Shown: piece after piece, positions 1 to 8,853 of the stretch
Numbering within the stretch: position 1 is the stretch's first letter
How the letters are laid out: each line of letters begins with the position of its first letter
Source of the DNA: Tritonibacter multivorans
Lineage (GTDB): Bacteria; Pseudomonadota; Alphaproteobacteria; Rhodobacterales; Rhodobacteraceae
Assembly: GCF_001458415.1 (NCBI RefSeq)
Contig: NZ_CYSD01000042.1
Coordinates: forward strand, 372,001-436,000
DNA: 64,000 nucleotides
Reading direction: 5' to 3'
Program-made: the position numbers and the translations under genes
Notes under the pieces: model-generated
Seen by the model: only the letters and a program-made list of their open reading frames with translations
Databases searched by the model: none
What the model was told of the DNA's origin: nothing

Positions 1-1992
1 AGGCCACGCCAATGGGTGCAGGACAATGTGCTGCGGGGCACGATCTATGACGCCGAAGTGGGGCTGCGCGGGCGTGGCGGCCAAAAGCCCTTTGTGTCGG
101 TGGATCTGAACTTCCGGGACGGGGAGGTCAAATATCACAGGACCCTGCCCAATGTGGTGCAGGCTGCGGGGCAGTTGTCCATTCACGGCCACCGTCTGGT
201 TGTGACCGCGACCGAAGGTCTGCTGCTGCCGCCTGAAGGCGGGCCGCTGGATATGAGCGGCACCTCTTTTATTATCCCGGACACCTCGCTTCCGCCGGGC
301 GAAGGCTTTGGCATTCTGCGCGCCGATGCAACGGGCGCGGCCACGGCGGCGCTGTCCCTTTTGAACCTGCCGCCGCTGTCGCTGATGGATAAGGTGGACC
401 TGCCGGTGGCCCTTGGTGACGGGCAGGTGGCCGCACAAGGCACCATGACGATCCCGCTGCGGGACCATGTCGATGCCAGCGATATTGAATACCACTATAC
501 GGGCACGCTGGCGCAGCTGCACAGCGATAAACTGCTGCCCGGCCATGTGCTGGAGGCCGAGGCGCTGAGCCTGCGCGGCGATCAGAGCTTTGTCGAGATT
601 TCCGGCCCCGGTCAGCTCAGCGGCATTCCCTTTGATGCGGTCTGGCGACAGGAGATCAACCCGGAGGATCCGCAGGCGGGCCGCGTGCGCGGCACGATCG
701 AAATCAGCGACGCTACGGTCAAAACACTTGGCATCGGTCTGCCTGACCGCAGTGTTTTTGGCCGTGGCGAAGGGGTGTTCGATGTTACCCTGCCACCGGG
801 CGGCGCGGCGCCGCGCCTGTCCTTTACCAGCGCGCTGGCAGGGGTTGGGCTTCGTCTGCCGGATCTGGCCTGGTCCAAGTCCGAACGGTCGCAGGGGCGT
901 CTGCGCGTTGAAGCGCGCCTTGGCGACAGCCCCGTGGTCGAAGACCTGCAGCTCGAGGCGCCGGGCCTGGCCGCGCGGGGGCGGGTCACCACCAAAGCGG
1001 ACGGCGGCCTGAACCGGGCAGAATTTTCCAGCGTATCCCTTGGCGGCTGGCTGCGCGGGGCGGTCACGCTGGAGGGGCGCGGCGCAGCGGCCCCGGCGGT
1101 TTTTGTCCGGGGCGGGCGTATTGATCTGCGCAATCTCCCCTTTGACAGCCAGTCCAGTGGCGCAGGCGGGTCCAGCAGCGGTGGCAATGTGCCGATTGAT
1201 CTGCAACTGGATCAGCTGCAGGTCACCGATGGATTTGCGCTGAGCGGGTTTCAGGGGCGGTTTTCCACCCGTGGCGGTTTCAACGGAGAGTTTTCGGGCC
1301 GCCTGAACGGCAAGGCCCCGCTGACAGGCGTGGTGGTGCCGCAGCAGACGGGGCTGGGCATACGGCTGAAGGCCAAGGACGCCGGTGCGGTGCTGCGCGC
1401 GGCAGAGATTATCGACAACAGCTTTGGCGGTGATTTTGAAATGACCCTGCTGCCAACCGCGAAGCCCGGCGAATACACCGGTCAGGTGCGGGTTGGCCGC
1501 ATTCGGGTCAAGCAGGGGTCGTTGATCACGGCGCTGCTGAACTCCATCAGTTTGGTGGGGCTGGTGAATGAGCTGGCGGGCCAGGGCATCCAGTTCAACT
1601 CGGCAGAGGCCGATTTCCGGCTGGGGCCGGAATATCTGACGCTGACAAATATGTCGGCGGTGGGCGCGTCTATTGGGATGTCGATGGAGGGGCTTTATAA
1701 CCTCAGGACCGATGCGCTGGACATGCGCGGGGTGCTGACGCCGGTCTATGCGTTGAATGCCATTGGCAGTGTTCTGACGCGACGGGGCGAGGGGCTGTTT
1801 GCCTTTGCCTTCCGGCTGCGCGGAACCGGGGCGGATCCGGATGTCTCAGTCAATCCGCTGTCGGCGCTGGCGCCGGGGTTCCTGCGCGAAGTGTTCCGGG
1901 GCGAAAAGCCCTTGAAACCCGGCGAGCAGCGCAAACGCAAAACCGCAGAAGAGCTGCGGGAGGAGCGGCGCCAACGGATCGAGGACCGCTGA
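1..1992 (+). CDS. AsmA-like / DUF3971 (YhdP-type) protein, C-terminal part
   Basis: The frame is open from base 1, so the gene starts outside the window; about 663 residues are visible. Family knowledge: large AsmA/YhdP-type proteins are anchored in the inner membrane, span the periplasm as repetitive beta structure, and have been linked to lipid transport to the outer membrane. Seen here: long stretches of alternating hydrophobic and polar residues rich in Gly, Leu and Val, no transmembrane segment in the visible part, an AsmA-like region near the end (residues about 480-620, with the phrase [12 protein letters not shown]), and a basic, Arg/Glu-rich tail. The N-terminal anchor must lie upstream. 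queA follows after 73 bases on the same strand. The assignment rests on overall pattern, not on a catalytic motif. Confidence 0.8.
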   Translation, partial: RPRQWVQDNVLRGTIYDAEVGLRGRGGQKPFVSVDLNFRDGEVKYHRTLPNVVQAAGQLSIHGHRLVVTATEGLLLPPEGGPLDMSGTSFIIPDTSLPPGEGFGILRADATGAATAALSLLNLPPLSLMDKVDLPVALGDGQVAAQGTMTIPLRDHVDASDIEYHYTGTLAQLHSDKLLPGHVLEAEALSLRGDQSFVEISGPGQLSGIPFDAVWRQEINPEDPQAGRVRGTIEISDATVKTLGIGLPDRSVFGRGEGVFDVTLPPGGAAPRLSFTSALAGVGLRLPDLAWSKSERSQGRLRVEARLGDSPVVEDLQLEAPGLAARGRVTTKADGGLNRAEFSSVSLGGWLRGAVTLEGRGAAAPAVFVRGGRIDLRNLPFDSQSSGAGGSSSGGNVPIDLQLDQLQVTDGFALSGFQGRFSTRGGFNGEFSGRLNGKAPLTGVVVPQQTGLGIRLKAKDAGAVLRAAEIIDNSFGGDFEMTLLPTAKPGEYTGQVRVGRIRVKQGSLITALLNSISLVGLVNELAGQGIQFNSAEADFRLGPEYLTLTNMSAVGASIGMSMEGLYNLRTDALDMRGVLTPVYALNAIGSVLTRRGEGLFAFAFRLRGTGADPDVSVNPLSALAPGFLREVFRGEKPLKPGEQRKRKTAEELREERRQRIEDR

Positions 1993-2065
1993 GTGCAGCC
2001 GTCGCCCGTGGGCTCTTGCTGTGGGCTCTGGTCTTGGCGTGCAAAGCGGTGTAAGGCCGCTCCCC

Positions 2066-3118
2066 ATGAAGCTCAGTGATTTTGATTTCGACCTCCCCGA
2101 TACCCTGATTGCGACCCGTCCTGCGGTGCCGCGGACCTCTGCGCGGCTGCTGGTGGCCGAAGGCGATGCGATCCATGATGCTCGCGTGGGGGATCTGCTG
2201 GACTGGCTGCGCCCCGGCGACCGGCTGGTGCTGAACGACACCAAAGTGATCCCCGCCCGGCTGAGCGGTCAGCGGCATCGCGACAGCGCGCAGGGGCCGG
2301 TGTCGGCCAAGATCGAGGTCACCCTGCTGGAGCCGCAGGCCGATGGGGCTTGGGCTGCGCTGCTAAAGCCGCTGAAGAAGATCAAAATTGGCGAAACCGT
2401 GGTGTTCAGCGACGATCTGTCCGCTGAGCTGGTCGAGATTGTGGACGGGCAGGGACGGTTGCAGTTCAACCTGTCCGGCGATGACTTTGACGCCGCGCTG
2501 AACGCAGCCGGCGCCATGCCGCTGCCGCCCTATATTGCCGCCAAACGCGCCGCGGATGAGCAGGACAAAACCGACTACCAAACGGTCTGGGCCAAAAATT
2601 CGGGCGCCGTTGCAGCGCCCACCGCGAGCCTGCATTTTGACGAACCGCTGCTGAAAGCGCTGGCCGAGAAGGGCGTGGACTTCACCCATGTGACCCTTCA
2701 TGTGGGCGCGGGGACCTTCCTGCCGGTGAAGGTCGATGATGTGACCACCCATAAAATGCACGCCGAATGGGGCCGGGTGAGCGAAACCGCCGCAGCCGAG
2801 ATTGCGGCGACCAAAGCCGCTGGGGGGCGGGTGATCCCCGTGGGCACCACGGCGCTGCGCCTGATCGAAAGCGCCGCACGTGTCGGCGCCATCGCCCCTT
2901 GGGAGGGCGAAACAGATATCTTTATCTATCCGGGCTTCACCTTCCATGTGGCCGATGCGCTGATGACCAACTTCCACCTGCCCAAGTCGACGCTCCTGAT
3001 GCTGGTGTCAGCGCTGATGGGGCAGGACGAGATCCGCCGCGTGTATGACCACGCGGTGCGCACGGGCTATCGGTTCTTTTCTTATGGCGACGCATCGCTT
3101 CTGCTTCCCAAGCGGTAA
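2066..3118 (+). CDS. queA: tRNA preQ1(34) S-adenosylmethionine ribosyltransferase-isomerase
   Basis: QueA transfers and isomerises the ribosyl part of SAM onto preQ1 at the tRNA wobble position, giving epoxyqueuosine, the penultimate step of queuosine synthesis in the cytoplasm. The 350-residue product has the normal length and starts with the typical [11 protein letters not shown]. Family blocks seen are [35 protein letters not shown] and the C-terminal [18 protein letters not shown] chose the ATG at 2066; a start 45 bases further upstream is open but would add residues absent from the family. It lies 73 bases after the AsmA-like gene and may share its transcript. No other queuosine gene is adjacent. 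Confidence 0.97.
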   Translation: MKLSDFDFDLPDTLIATRPAVPRTSARLLVAEGDAIHDARVGDLLDWLRPGDRLVLNDTKVIPARLSGQRHRDSAQGPVSAKIEVTLLEPQADGAWAALLKPLKKIKIGETVVFSDDLSAELVEIVDGQGRLQFNLSGDDFDAALNAAGAMPLPPYIAAKRAADEQDKTDYQTVWAKNSGAVAAPTASLHFDEPLLKALAEKGVDFTHVTLHVGAGTFLPVKVDDVTTHKMHAEWGRVSETAAAEIAATKAAGGRVIPVGTTALRLIESAARVGAIAPWEGETDIFIYPGFTFHVADALMTNFHLPKSTLLMLVSALMGQDEIRRVYDHAVRTGYRFFSYGDASLLLPKR

Positions 3119-3300
3119 TTTTTCAGCCCACGGCCCGCTTTCTGCGGTCTGAAAACGACCACAAGTCGTTTCCGAGGTATCGCGCGAACGCGGCTCTGCT
3201 AGGGTCGCGAATGCGCGCTAGGGTGTCGTCAGGTGAACGGCAGAGAATCCTGCCCCATGAGAGAGGGCGCGCGAGGCTTTCTGCGAAGGAGACGCGTGCC

Positions 3301-4575
3301 ATGTTTCAGGTTCTATCAAACGCCTGGGCCCTGTTGATGGGTGTCGGATTGCTGATGCTCGGCAATGGGTTGCAGGGCACGCTTTTGGGCGTGCGCGGAT
3401 CGCTGGAAGGGTTTTCGACCTTTACCATGTCGATTGTCATGTCGGCCTATTTTGTCGGTCTTCTGCTGGGCAGTTACTTTGCGCCCGGAATGATCCGGCG
3501 TGTGGGGCATGTGCGGGTCTTTGCGGCGCTGGCCTCGTTGATTTCGGCGGTGATGATCCTCTATCCCGCACTGGCCAATCCGGTGGCTTGGGTCTTTGGC
3601 CGTCTGGTGGTGGGGTTCTGCTTCTCTGGCGTGTATGTCACGGCGGAAAGCTGGCTGAATGACGCAACCGACAATGAAAACCGTGGCAAGGCGCTGTCGC
3701 TTTATATGATCGTGATGACCCTGGGTCTGGTTGCGGCGCAGGGTTTCATTCTGATCGGCGATCCCGGCGACTACCTGCCGTTTGTGATTGCTTCGATTGC
3801 GGTTTCGATTTCTTTCGCGCCCATTTTGCTGTCGATTTCGCCCGTTCCAGCGTTTGAGACCTCTAAACGCATGGAGATGCGCGAGCTGTTCAAACTCTCG
3901 CCGCTGGGCTGTGTGGGCCTGTTCCTGCTGGGCGGGATCTTCTCGGCGCAGTTTGGTATGGCTTCGGTCTATGCGACGTCGGCGGGATTGGATATTCAGC
4001 AGATTTCCATGTTCACCGCCTCTTTTTATGTCGGCGCCTTGTTCCTGCAGTTCCCGATTGGCTGGCTGTCAGATCGGATGGAGCGTCGCCGTCTGATTAT
4101 GTTTGTCGCACTGATTGGCGGTGGCGCCTGTATGGCGGCGATGATGCTGGGCGGGAACTTCTACCTGTTGCTCGCGTCGTCCTTCCTGACCGGTGGTCTG
4201 GTGAACCCGCTTTATGGTCTGCTGCTGGCCCATGCCAACGACTATTTGGAGCATGACGATATGGCGTCGGCGGCCGGGTCGCTGCTGTTCATCAACGGTC
4301 TGGGCGCATCGCTGGGCCCGGTGGTGATCGGCTGGATGATGTCGGACGCGGCCTTTGGTCCCTCTGGGTTCTTCCTGTTTATGGCCATTCTTCTGGGTCT
4401 GATGGCCTTCTATGCGGCCTATCGCGCGACTCAGCGGGCGGCGGTTCCGGTCGAAGAAACCGGCATTACCCCGGTTATGACCCCAACCGCGACCCCGGTC
4501 GCGGTGGAGTTTGCCCAAGAATACGCCATTGAATATGACCTCGAAGAGCAGGAAACCGCCGAAGGGAACGCATAA
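3301..4575 (+). CDS. MFS transporter (YcaD-like), substrate unknown
   Basis: A 424-residue inner-membrane protein with about twelve hydrophobic segments and a polar loop after TM6 that carries KRMEMRELFKLSP. The MFS loop signature between TM2 and TM3 is degenerate, but the repeat after TM8 (GWLSDRMERRRLI) is recognisable. It resembles the YcaD group of putative transporters. The last 40 residues form an acidic, Glu-rich tail after the final helix. The ATG at 3301 follows GAAGGAG at a suitable distance; the frame is open 90 bases upstream but without membrane character. It stands alone between queA and the DUF924 gene. Substrate cannot be inferred. Confidence 0.88.
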   Translation: MFQVLSNAWALLMGVGLLMLGNGLQGTLLGVRGSLEGFSTFTMSIVMSAYFVGLLLGSYFAPGMIRRVGHVRVFAALASLISAVMILYPALANPVAWVFGRLVVGFCFSGVYVTAESWLNDATDNENRGKALSLYMIVMTLGLVAAQGFILIGDPGDYLPFVIASIAVSISFAPILLSISPVPAFETSKRMEMRELFKLSPLGCVGLFLLGGIFSAQFGMASVYATSAGLDIQQISMFTASFYVGALFLQFPIGWLSDRMERRRLIMFVALIGGGACMAAMMLGGNFYLLLASSFLTGGLVNPLYGLLLAHANDYLEHDDMASAAGSLLFINGLGASLGPVVIGWMMSDAAFGPSGFFLFMAILLGLMAFYAAYRATQRAAVPVEETGITPVMTPTATPVAVEFAQEYAIEYDLEEQETAEGNA

Positions 4576-4656
4576 GAAACGGATGTTTCCGATAACGGCG
4601 CCATTCTTCACGGAAATGTCGCAACCGATACGAAATGTGACCGAAACTATCCTTGT

Positions 4657-4671
4657 GTTACCCCGCGTAAC
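4657..4671. promoter_or_regulatory. Small dyad upstream of the DUF924 gene
   Basis: GTTAC-N5-GTAAC, a perfect 5-base inverted repeat, lies 53 bases before the chosen start of the DUF924 gene. It may be an operator half-site pair or chance; no regulator gene is adjacent. Confidence 0.25.
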
Positions 4672-4724
4672 TAAGGTTCATTTAAGTGTCACATATTCAA
4701 ACAACGCCCTTGGAGCGATTAGCT

Positions 4725-5303
4725 ATGGCAGGCCCTGAAGAGATTCTTGAATTCTGGCTCGACACCGTCGAGGAGAAAGACTGGTATCTTCAAAACGATG
4801 CGCTGGATGCGCGGATCCGCGAGAAATTCCTCAAGACATGGGAGGAGGCTAGCGAAGGCGCCTATTCCATGTGGCTCACGTACCCAAGCGGCGCGCTGGC
4901 CTATATCATTCTGATGGATCAGTTCCCGCGGAACATGTTCCGCGGATCCGACAAGGCCTTTGCCACCGACCGTGCGGCGCTGGCAGCGGCCAAAGCGGCG
5001 GTGGATCGCAAGTGGGACCTGCGGATTGATGAACCGGCCCGCCAGTTCTTCTATCTGCCGATGATGCATTCCGAGAGCCTTGCGGATCAGGAACGCTGCG
5101 TGCGTCTGATCAAGGAACGCATGCCCAAATGCGGCGCCACCAACCTGCTGCACGCCCGTGCGCACCGCGAGGTGATCCGTCTGTTTGGCCGCTTCCCTTA
5201 CCGCAACGAGGCGCTGCACCGCCCGTCGACCGGGCCGGAAATGGCCTATGTCCAGTCCGGTGGCTACGGCGAGACGGTGCGGGGCCTGCAGGCTGCCCGC
5301 TAA
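4725..5303 (+). CDS. DUF924 family protein
   Basis: A 192-residue soluble protein matching the DUF924 family, whose members adopt an all-helical TPR-like fold and have no established biochemical function. Seen: the opening PEEILEFWLDTVEEKDWY, ALAYIILMDQFPRNMFR, the block PARQFFYLPMMHSESLADQE, and the ending AHREVIRLFGRFPYRN. These are the family's most conserved stretches, so the domain covers the whole protein. I chose ATG 4725 with TTGGAG upstream over an in-frame GTG at 4686, which would add 13 unconserved residues. A good terminator follows at 5360, so it is probably transcribed alone. Confidence 0.9.
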   Translation: MAGPEEILEFWLDTVEEKDWYLQNDALDARIREKFLKTWEEASEGAYSMWLTYPSGALAYIILMDQFPRNMFRGSDKAFATDRAALAAAKAAVDRKWDLRIDEPARQFFYLPMMHSESLADQERCVRLIKERMPKCGATNLLHARAHREVIRLFGRFPYRNEALHRPSTGPEMAYVQSGGYGETVRGLQAAR

Positions 5304-5359
5304 GGCAAAAACCTGCCAATCCCCGCATCTCGCGACGATTTATTGCGGCCCTTATGGGT

Positions 5360-5396
5360 AAAAACGGCTCCTGACCCTTGGGGGCCGTTTTTCTTT
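5360..5396 (+). terminator. Rho-independent terminator after the DUF924 gene
   Basis: Nine-base stem AAAAACGGC / GCCGTTTTT with further inner pairing and a T-rich tail (TTTTTCTTTT). Confidence 0.8.
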
Positions 5397-5488
5397 TGCG
5401 GGTTAAGAATCTGAAATACATGCGAAATATGATCGCCCTGCGGCGCTGTGCCCCTAGGTGAACTGTCTGATTGCAGTGCTGCGGAAAT

Positions 5489-5506
5489 TAGTTTAACGGT
5501 AAACTA
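5489..5506. promoter_or_regulatory. Palindromic operator candidate upstream of lpdA
   Basis: TAGTTTA-ACGG-TAAACTA, 7-base perfect arms centred on a CG step, 16 of 18 positions symmetric, ending 32 bases before the lpdA start. Central-CG palindromes of this size are typical of LacI-family operators. It could overlap the lpdA promoter. The regulator is not in the window. Confidence 0.5.
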
Positions 5507-5538
5507 GTTTTTGGATCTTTGTTCGTGAGGGACCACAC

Positions 5539-6945
5539 ATGGCGGCGACTTCCTATGACGTGATTGTAATTGGTGCGGGGCCGGGCGGCTATGTGGCTGC
5601 CATCCGCGCAGCCCAGTTGGGCCTGAAGACCGTGGTGGTCGAACGTGAACATCTGGGCGGCATCTGCCTGAACTGGGGTTGTATTCCCACCAAAGCGCTG
5701 CTGCGGTCGTCGGAAGTGTTTCACCTGATGGAACGCGCCAAGGACTTTGGCCTGAAGGCAGACAACATCGGTTATGATCTGGATGCAGTTGTCAAACGCT
5801 CGCGCGGGGTGGCCAACCAGCTGTCCGGCGGCATTGGCCATCTGCTGAAAAAGAACAAGATCGACGTGGTCATGGGCGAGGCGACCATTCCCGCCAAGGG
5901 CAAGGTCACCGTGAAAACCGCCAAAGGCACGGAAGAGCTGACCGGCAAGAACATCGTTCTGGCCACCGGCGCCCGCGCCCGCGAACTGCCGGGTCTTGAG
6001 GCTGACGGTGATCTGGTCTGGACCTACAAACACGCGCTGCAGCCGTCGAAGATGCCCAAGAAGCTGCTGGTCATCGGCTCTGGTGCGATCGGCATTGAAT
6101 TTGCCAGCTTCTACAACACACTGGGTGCCGAGACGACCGTCGTTGAAGTGATGGACCGCATCCTGCCGGTGGAAGACGCGGAAATTTCCGCATTTGCCAA
6201 GAAGCAGTTCGTGAAGCAGGGCATGAAGATCATGGAAAAAGCCATGGTCAAGCAGCTGGATCGCGAACCTTCTAAAAACGGCGGCAAAGTCACCGCTCAT
6301 ATCGAAGTGAACGGCAAGGTCGAAAAGCAAGAGTTCGACACCGTGATCTCTGCTGTCGGCATCGTTGGCAACGTCGAAGGGCTGAACCTCGAAGGTCTGG
6401 GCGTGAAAATCGACCGCACCCATGTTGTGACCGATGAATACTGCCGCACCGGTGTTGATGGGCTCTATGCGATTGGCGATATCGCCGGCGCACCGTGGCT
6501 GGCGCATAAAGCGTCCCACGAGGGTGTCATGGTGGCCGAGCTGATCGCAGGCAAACATGCGCATCCGGTGAAGCCCGAAAGCATTGCTGGCTGCACCTAC
6601 TGCCACCCGCAGGTCGCATCGGTGGGCTATTCCGAGGCGAAAGCCAAAGAACTGGGTTACGAGATCAACGTGGGCCGCTTCCCCTTTGTCGGCAACGGCA
6701 AGGCGATTGCTTTGGGCGAACCCGAGGGCATGGTCAAAACCATCTTTGACGCCAAAACCGGCGAACTTCTGGGCGCGCATATGGTTGGCGCCGAGGTGAC
6801 CGAGATGATCCAGGGCTATGTGGTTGGTCGCCAGCTGGAGACCACCGAAGAAGACCTGATGCACACCGTCTTCCCGCATCCGACCCTGTCGGAAATGATG
6901 CATGAAAGCGTGCTGGACGCCTACGACAAGGCCATCCACTTCTGA
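5539..6945 (+). CDS. lpdA: Dihydrolipoyl dehydrogenase (E3)
   Basis: FAD-dependent E3 subunit that reoxidises dihydrolipoamide of 2-oxoacid dehydrogenase complexes and passes electrons to NAD+. The 468 residues have the standard layout: FAD-binding GxGxxG near residue 13 (GAGPGGYVAAI), redox-active disulfide in GGICLNWGCIPTK near residue 45, NAD-binding GSGAIGIEFAS near residue 183, second FAD motif YAIGDIAG, and the C-terminal interface with the His-Glu pair in HPTLSEMMHE. No E1 or E2 genes are adjacent, so which complex it serves is unknown. A palindrome lies upstream and a strong terminator follows, indicating a single-gene transcript. Confidence 0.97.
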   Translation: MAATSYDVIVIGAGPGGYVAAIRAAQLGLKTVVVEREHLGGICLNWGCIPTKALLRSSEVFHLMERAKDFGLKADNIGYDLDAVVKRSRGVANQLSGGIGHLLKKNKIDVVMGEATIPAKGKVTVKTAKGTEELTGKNIVLATGARARELPGLEADGDLVWTYKHALQPSKMPKKLLVIGSGAIGIEFASFYNTLGAETTVVEVMDRILPVEDAEISAFAKKQFVKQGMKIMEKAMVKQLDREPSKNGGKVTAHIEVNGKVEKQEFDTVISAVGIVGNVEGLNLEGLGVKIDRTHVVTDEYCRTGVDGLYAIGDIAGAPWLAHKASHEGVMVAELIAGKHAHPVKPESIAGCTYCHPQVASVGYSEAKAKELGYEINVGRFPFVGNGKAIALGEPEGMVKTIFDAKTGELLGAHMVGAEVTEMIQGYVVGRQLETTEEDLMHTVFPHPTLSEMMHESVLDAYDKAIHF

Positions 6946-6964
6946 TTTCTCAGCACTTTGCTGC

Positions 6965-6992
6965 AAAAGGGGGCCAATCGGCCCCCTTTTTG
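6965..6992 (+). terminator. Rho-independent terminator after lpdA
   Basis: Perfect 11-base stem AAAAGGGGGCC / GGCCCCCTTTT with a four-base AATC loop and a T run. The A/T symmetry means it can also serve the minus-strand gene ending at 7002. Confidence 0.92.
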
Positions 6993-7001
6993 GGTTCACG
7001 G

Positions 7002-7316
7002 TCAGCTCATCCGCGCGGTCAGCAGGATTGTGGCCTGTTCCAGATCAAACAATTGATCCCGCCGCGCCATCTGGCTCTGATACTCCGGATCCTCTGACAT
7101 CCCCTTGAGTGAACTCTCGGGGTCTGCGGTCTGAAACAGATTGACCAGATTGGCCGGAACCGCCCCCCGCAGGGCTTTTTCGGCGCGCAGGGGCTGGTCC
7201 AGACGTTGCAGCCCGTGGCGTTCAAACACTGGCTTTAACCCGTCGAAATAGGCCACGGCCTCTTCGAGCGTCGCGCCGGGCTTCAGGGGCAGGATGTCGA
7301 CAAGAACAAAGCTCAT
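7002..7316 (-). CDS. Small hypothetical protein, cytosolic paralogue of its neighbour
   Basis: A 104-residue protein of unknown function. It aligns over its length with the product of the gene just upstream (7320-7706): both share VDILPL or LDILPL, a Tyr-Phe after a Glu-rich helix, LxRxDQPL, VNLxQTxDP, RDxxFxLExATIxxTxR. Unlike that neighbour it has no signal peptide. The pattern of a short beta-alpha-beta repeat ending in an ATI strand suggests a dimeric ferredoxin-like barrel of the DUF1330 type, by inference. It starts 3 bases after the neighbour's stop, so the two form an operon produced by tandem duplication. The lpdA terminator lies just beyond its stop. Confidence 0.75.
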   Translation of the reverse strand: MSFVLVDILPLKPGATLEEAVAYFDGLKPVFERHGLQRLDQPLRAEKALRGAVPANLVNLFQTADPESSLKGMSEDPEYQSQMARRDQLFDLEQATILLTARMS

Positions 7317-7319
7317 GGC

Positions 7320-7706
7320 TCAGCCCTCTTTCCGTTCGGTGACCATAATGGTGGCCCGTTCCAGGTTGAAGATTTTGTCGCGGGTGGCGACGTATTGCAG
7401 GTAGTCTTCGTCCGAAAAGATGCCGTTGAAGGCCTTTTGCGGGTCGTCGGTCTGCCACAGGTTCACCACCTGCGCGTCGATCGTGCCGCGGACAATGTCC
7501 ACCACCTGAAGCGGCTGATCTGATCGTGTCAGCCCATAGCGGGCAAAGATCGGCTCTACGTCAGTGAAATAGGCCTGCGCCTCGGCCGAGGTGCGGCCAT
7601 GGTGCAGCGGCAGAATGTCGAGGATCAGGAAGTCTTCGGCCAGCGCGCTGAGCGGCAGGCTGTTGAACGCCACAAGAACAGTGGTCAGCAGGGTTTTGCG
7701 TAACAT
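7320..7706 (-). CDS. Exported paralogue of the small hypothetical protein
   Basis: A 128-residue protein with a typical Sec signal peptide (MLRKTLLTTVLVAF, cleavage expected after the ALA near residue 23), so probably periplasmic. The mature part is homologous to the cytosolic protein encoded immediately downstream. I chose the ATG at 7706 because AAAGGA precedes it by 8 bases and the signal peptide begins there; the frame is open for another 300 codons upstream but that overlaps the LysR gene on the other strand. It is divergent from the LysR gene at 7815, which is the likely regulator. Function unknown. Confidence 0.8.
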   Translation of the reverse strand: MLRKTLLTTVLVAFNSLPLSALAEDFLILDILPLHHGRTSAEAQAYFTDVEPIFARYGLTRSDQPLQVVDIVRGTIDAQVVNLWQTDDPQKAFNGIFSDEDYLQYVATRDKIFNLERATIMVTERKEG

Positions 7707-7814
7707 ATGCGGTTTCCTTTGCAAATTTGGGCAAGGGCCTTTTGCCCTTGTGGCAAAAGATGGCGTATCGTAGCTGTGACACAATTGGCCGAAATGAGAC
7801 ATGGCGGTGCATGA

Positions 7815-8747
7815 ATGGAACAAAGCTCTTGGGATGATGTGCGCCTGTTTCTGGCGCTGGTGCGTGGGGGCAGCATGCGGGCCGCCGCACAGGCGCTGGA
7901 GGTGAGCCATTCCACCGTCGCCCGCCGCATGGAGCAGCTTGAACGCCGGGCGGGCACGCAGCTGGTGGCACGGGTCGACGGGGCGCTGACGCTCAGCGAT
8001 GCGGGGCAGGATCTGCTGGCGGTTGCGGAACGGATGGAGGGCGAGCTGCAGGCGCTGGAGCGGCGCAGCTTTGGGCGCGACCATGCGCTGTCCGGCCCAT
8101 TGGTTCTGGCCATTCTTGATGCGCTGATGGTGCCGCCGGTGCTGGCGCTGCTGGCCGCGTTTCGCGCCAAACACCCGCAGGTCGAGCTGGAGCTGAAGGT
8201 CGGAATGGACCTGAGCGACCTTGAACGCCGCGAGGCGGATCTGGCGCTGCGGTTTGGCAATAGCCCGTCGGACGCGCTGGTGGGGCGCCGGATCGCAGAG
8301 ACCGGGCGCGCCGTCTATGGGGCGGCAAGCTATGTTGCGGCGCATTGGCCTGATCCGGTGGCGCGGGGGGCAGGGTGGATCGGATTTACCCCGGTGGGCC
8401 AGGCCGAGACCTGGAAGCGGAAGACCGGGTTTGCCGCGCTGCCGACCCACTATAGGATGGCCGATATGCGCAGCCAGGTCACCGCCATGAAGGCGGGCAT
8501 GGGGATCAGCCTGCTGCCGTGTTTCCTGTGTGATCCGGACCCGGATCTGCGGCGGATCAGCGCGGTGGATTTTCCCAGCTACCAACAGCTTTGGCTGCTG
8601 CGCCATGCGGATGCGCGCAACAATGCCCGCCTCAAGGCGCTGAGCGATCATCTGTACGACGGGTTTCGCGGGCTAGAGCCGCTGCTGCGCGGGCAGACGC
8701 AATCGCAGTTTGACCCGTCTGAACTGTCCGCGAACTGCGGCGGCTGA
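7815..8747 (+). CDS. LysR-family transcriptional regulator
   Basis: A 310-residue regulator. The N-terminal winged helix (residues about 5-64) carries the LysR pattern GSMRAAAQALEVSHSTVARRMEQLERRAGTQL, and the remainder is the two-lobed effector-binding domain. It is transcribed away from the exported/cytosolic paralogue pair, with 108 bases between the start codons. By the usual LysR arrangement it probably controls that pair, but the effector is unknown. There is no clear Shine-Dalgarno sequence before ATG 7815. An MFS gene follows 106 bases downstream on the same strand and could also be a target. Confidence 0.9.
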   Translation: MEQSSWDDVRLFLALVRGGSMRAAAQALEVSHSTVARRMEQLERRAGTQLVARVDGALTLSDAGQDLLAVAERMEGELQALERRSFGRDHALSGPLVLAILDALMVPPVLALLAAFRAKHPQVELELKVGMDLSDLERREADLALRFGNSPSDALVGRRIAETGRAVYGAASYVAAHWPDPVARGAGWIGFTPVGQAETWKRKTGFAALPTHYRMADMRSQVTAMKAGMGISLLPCFLCDPDPDLRRISAVDFPSYQQLWLLRHADARNNARLKALSDHLYDGFRGLEPLLRGQTQSQFDPSELSANCGG

Positions 8748-8853
8748 CCTGCTTTACCTAGGGTGGATTGCCATTCGCCTCTTGCAGGTCTAACGAGGAA
8801 GCCTGGCCCCGTCTTTGGACTGAATTTGCACTTGGGGCCGAGGAGGCAGAGCG

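Noticed and set aside
3151-3171. Hairpin AAACGAC / GTCGTTT after queA
   Set aside because: Only 7 base pairs and no T run; too weak to call a terminator.
5488-6999. Long open frame antisense to lpdA (about 500 codons)
   Set aside because: It lies wholly opposite a certain gene, has His/Gln/Arg-rich shadow composition and no ribosome site; typical of high-G+C antisense frames. The same applies to 10258-12189, 28868-30601 and 35840-37207.
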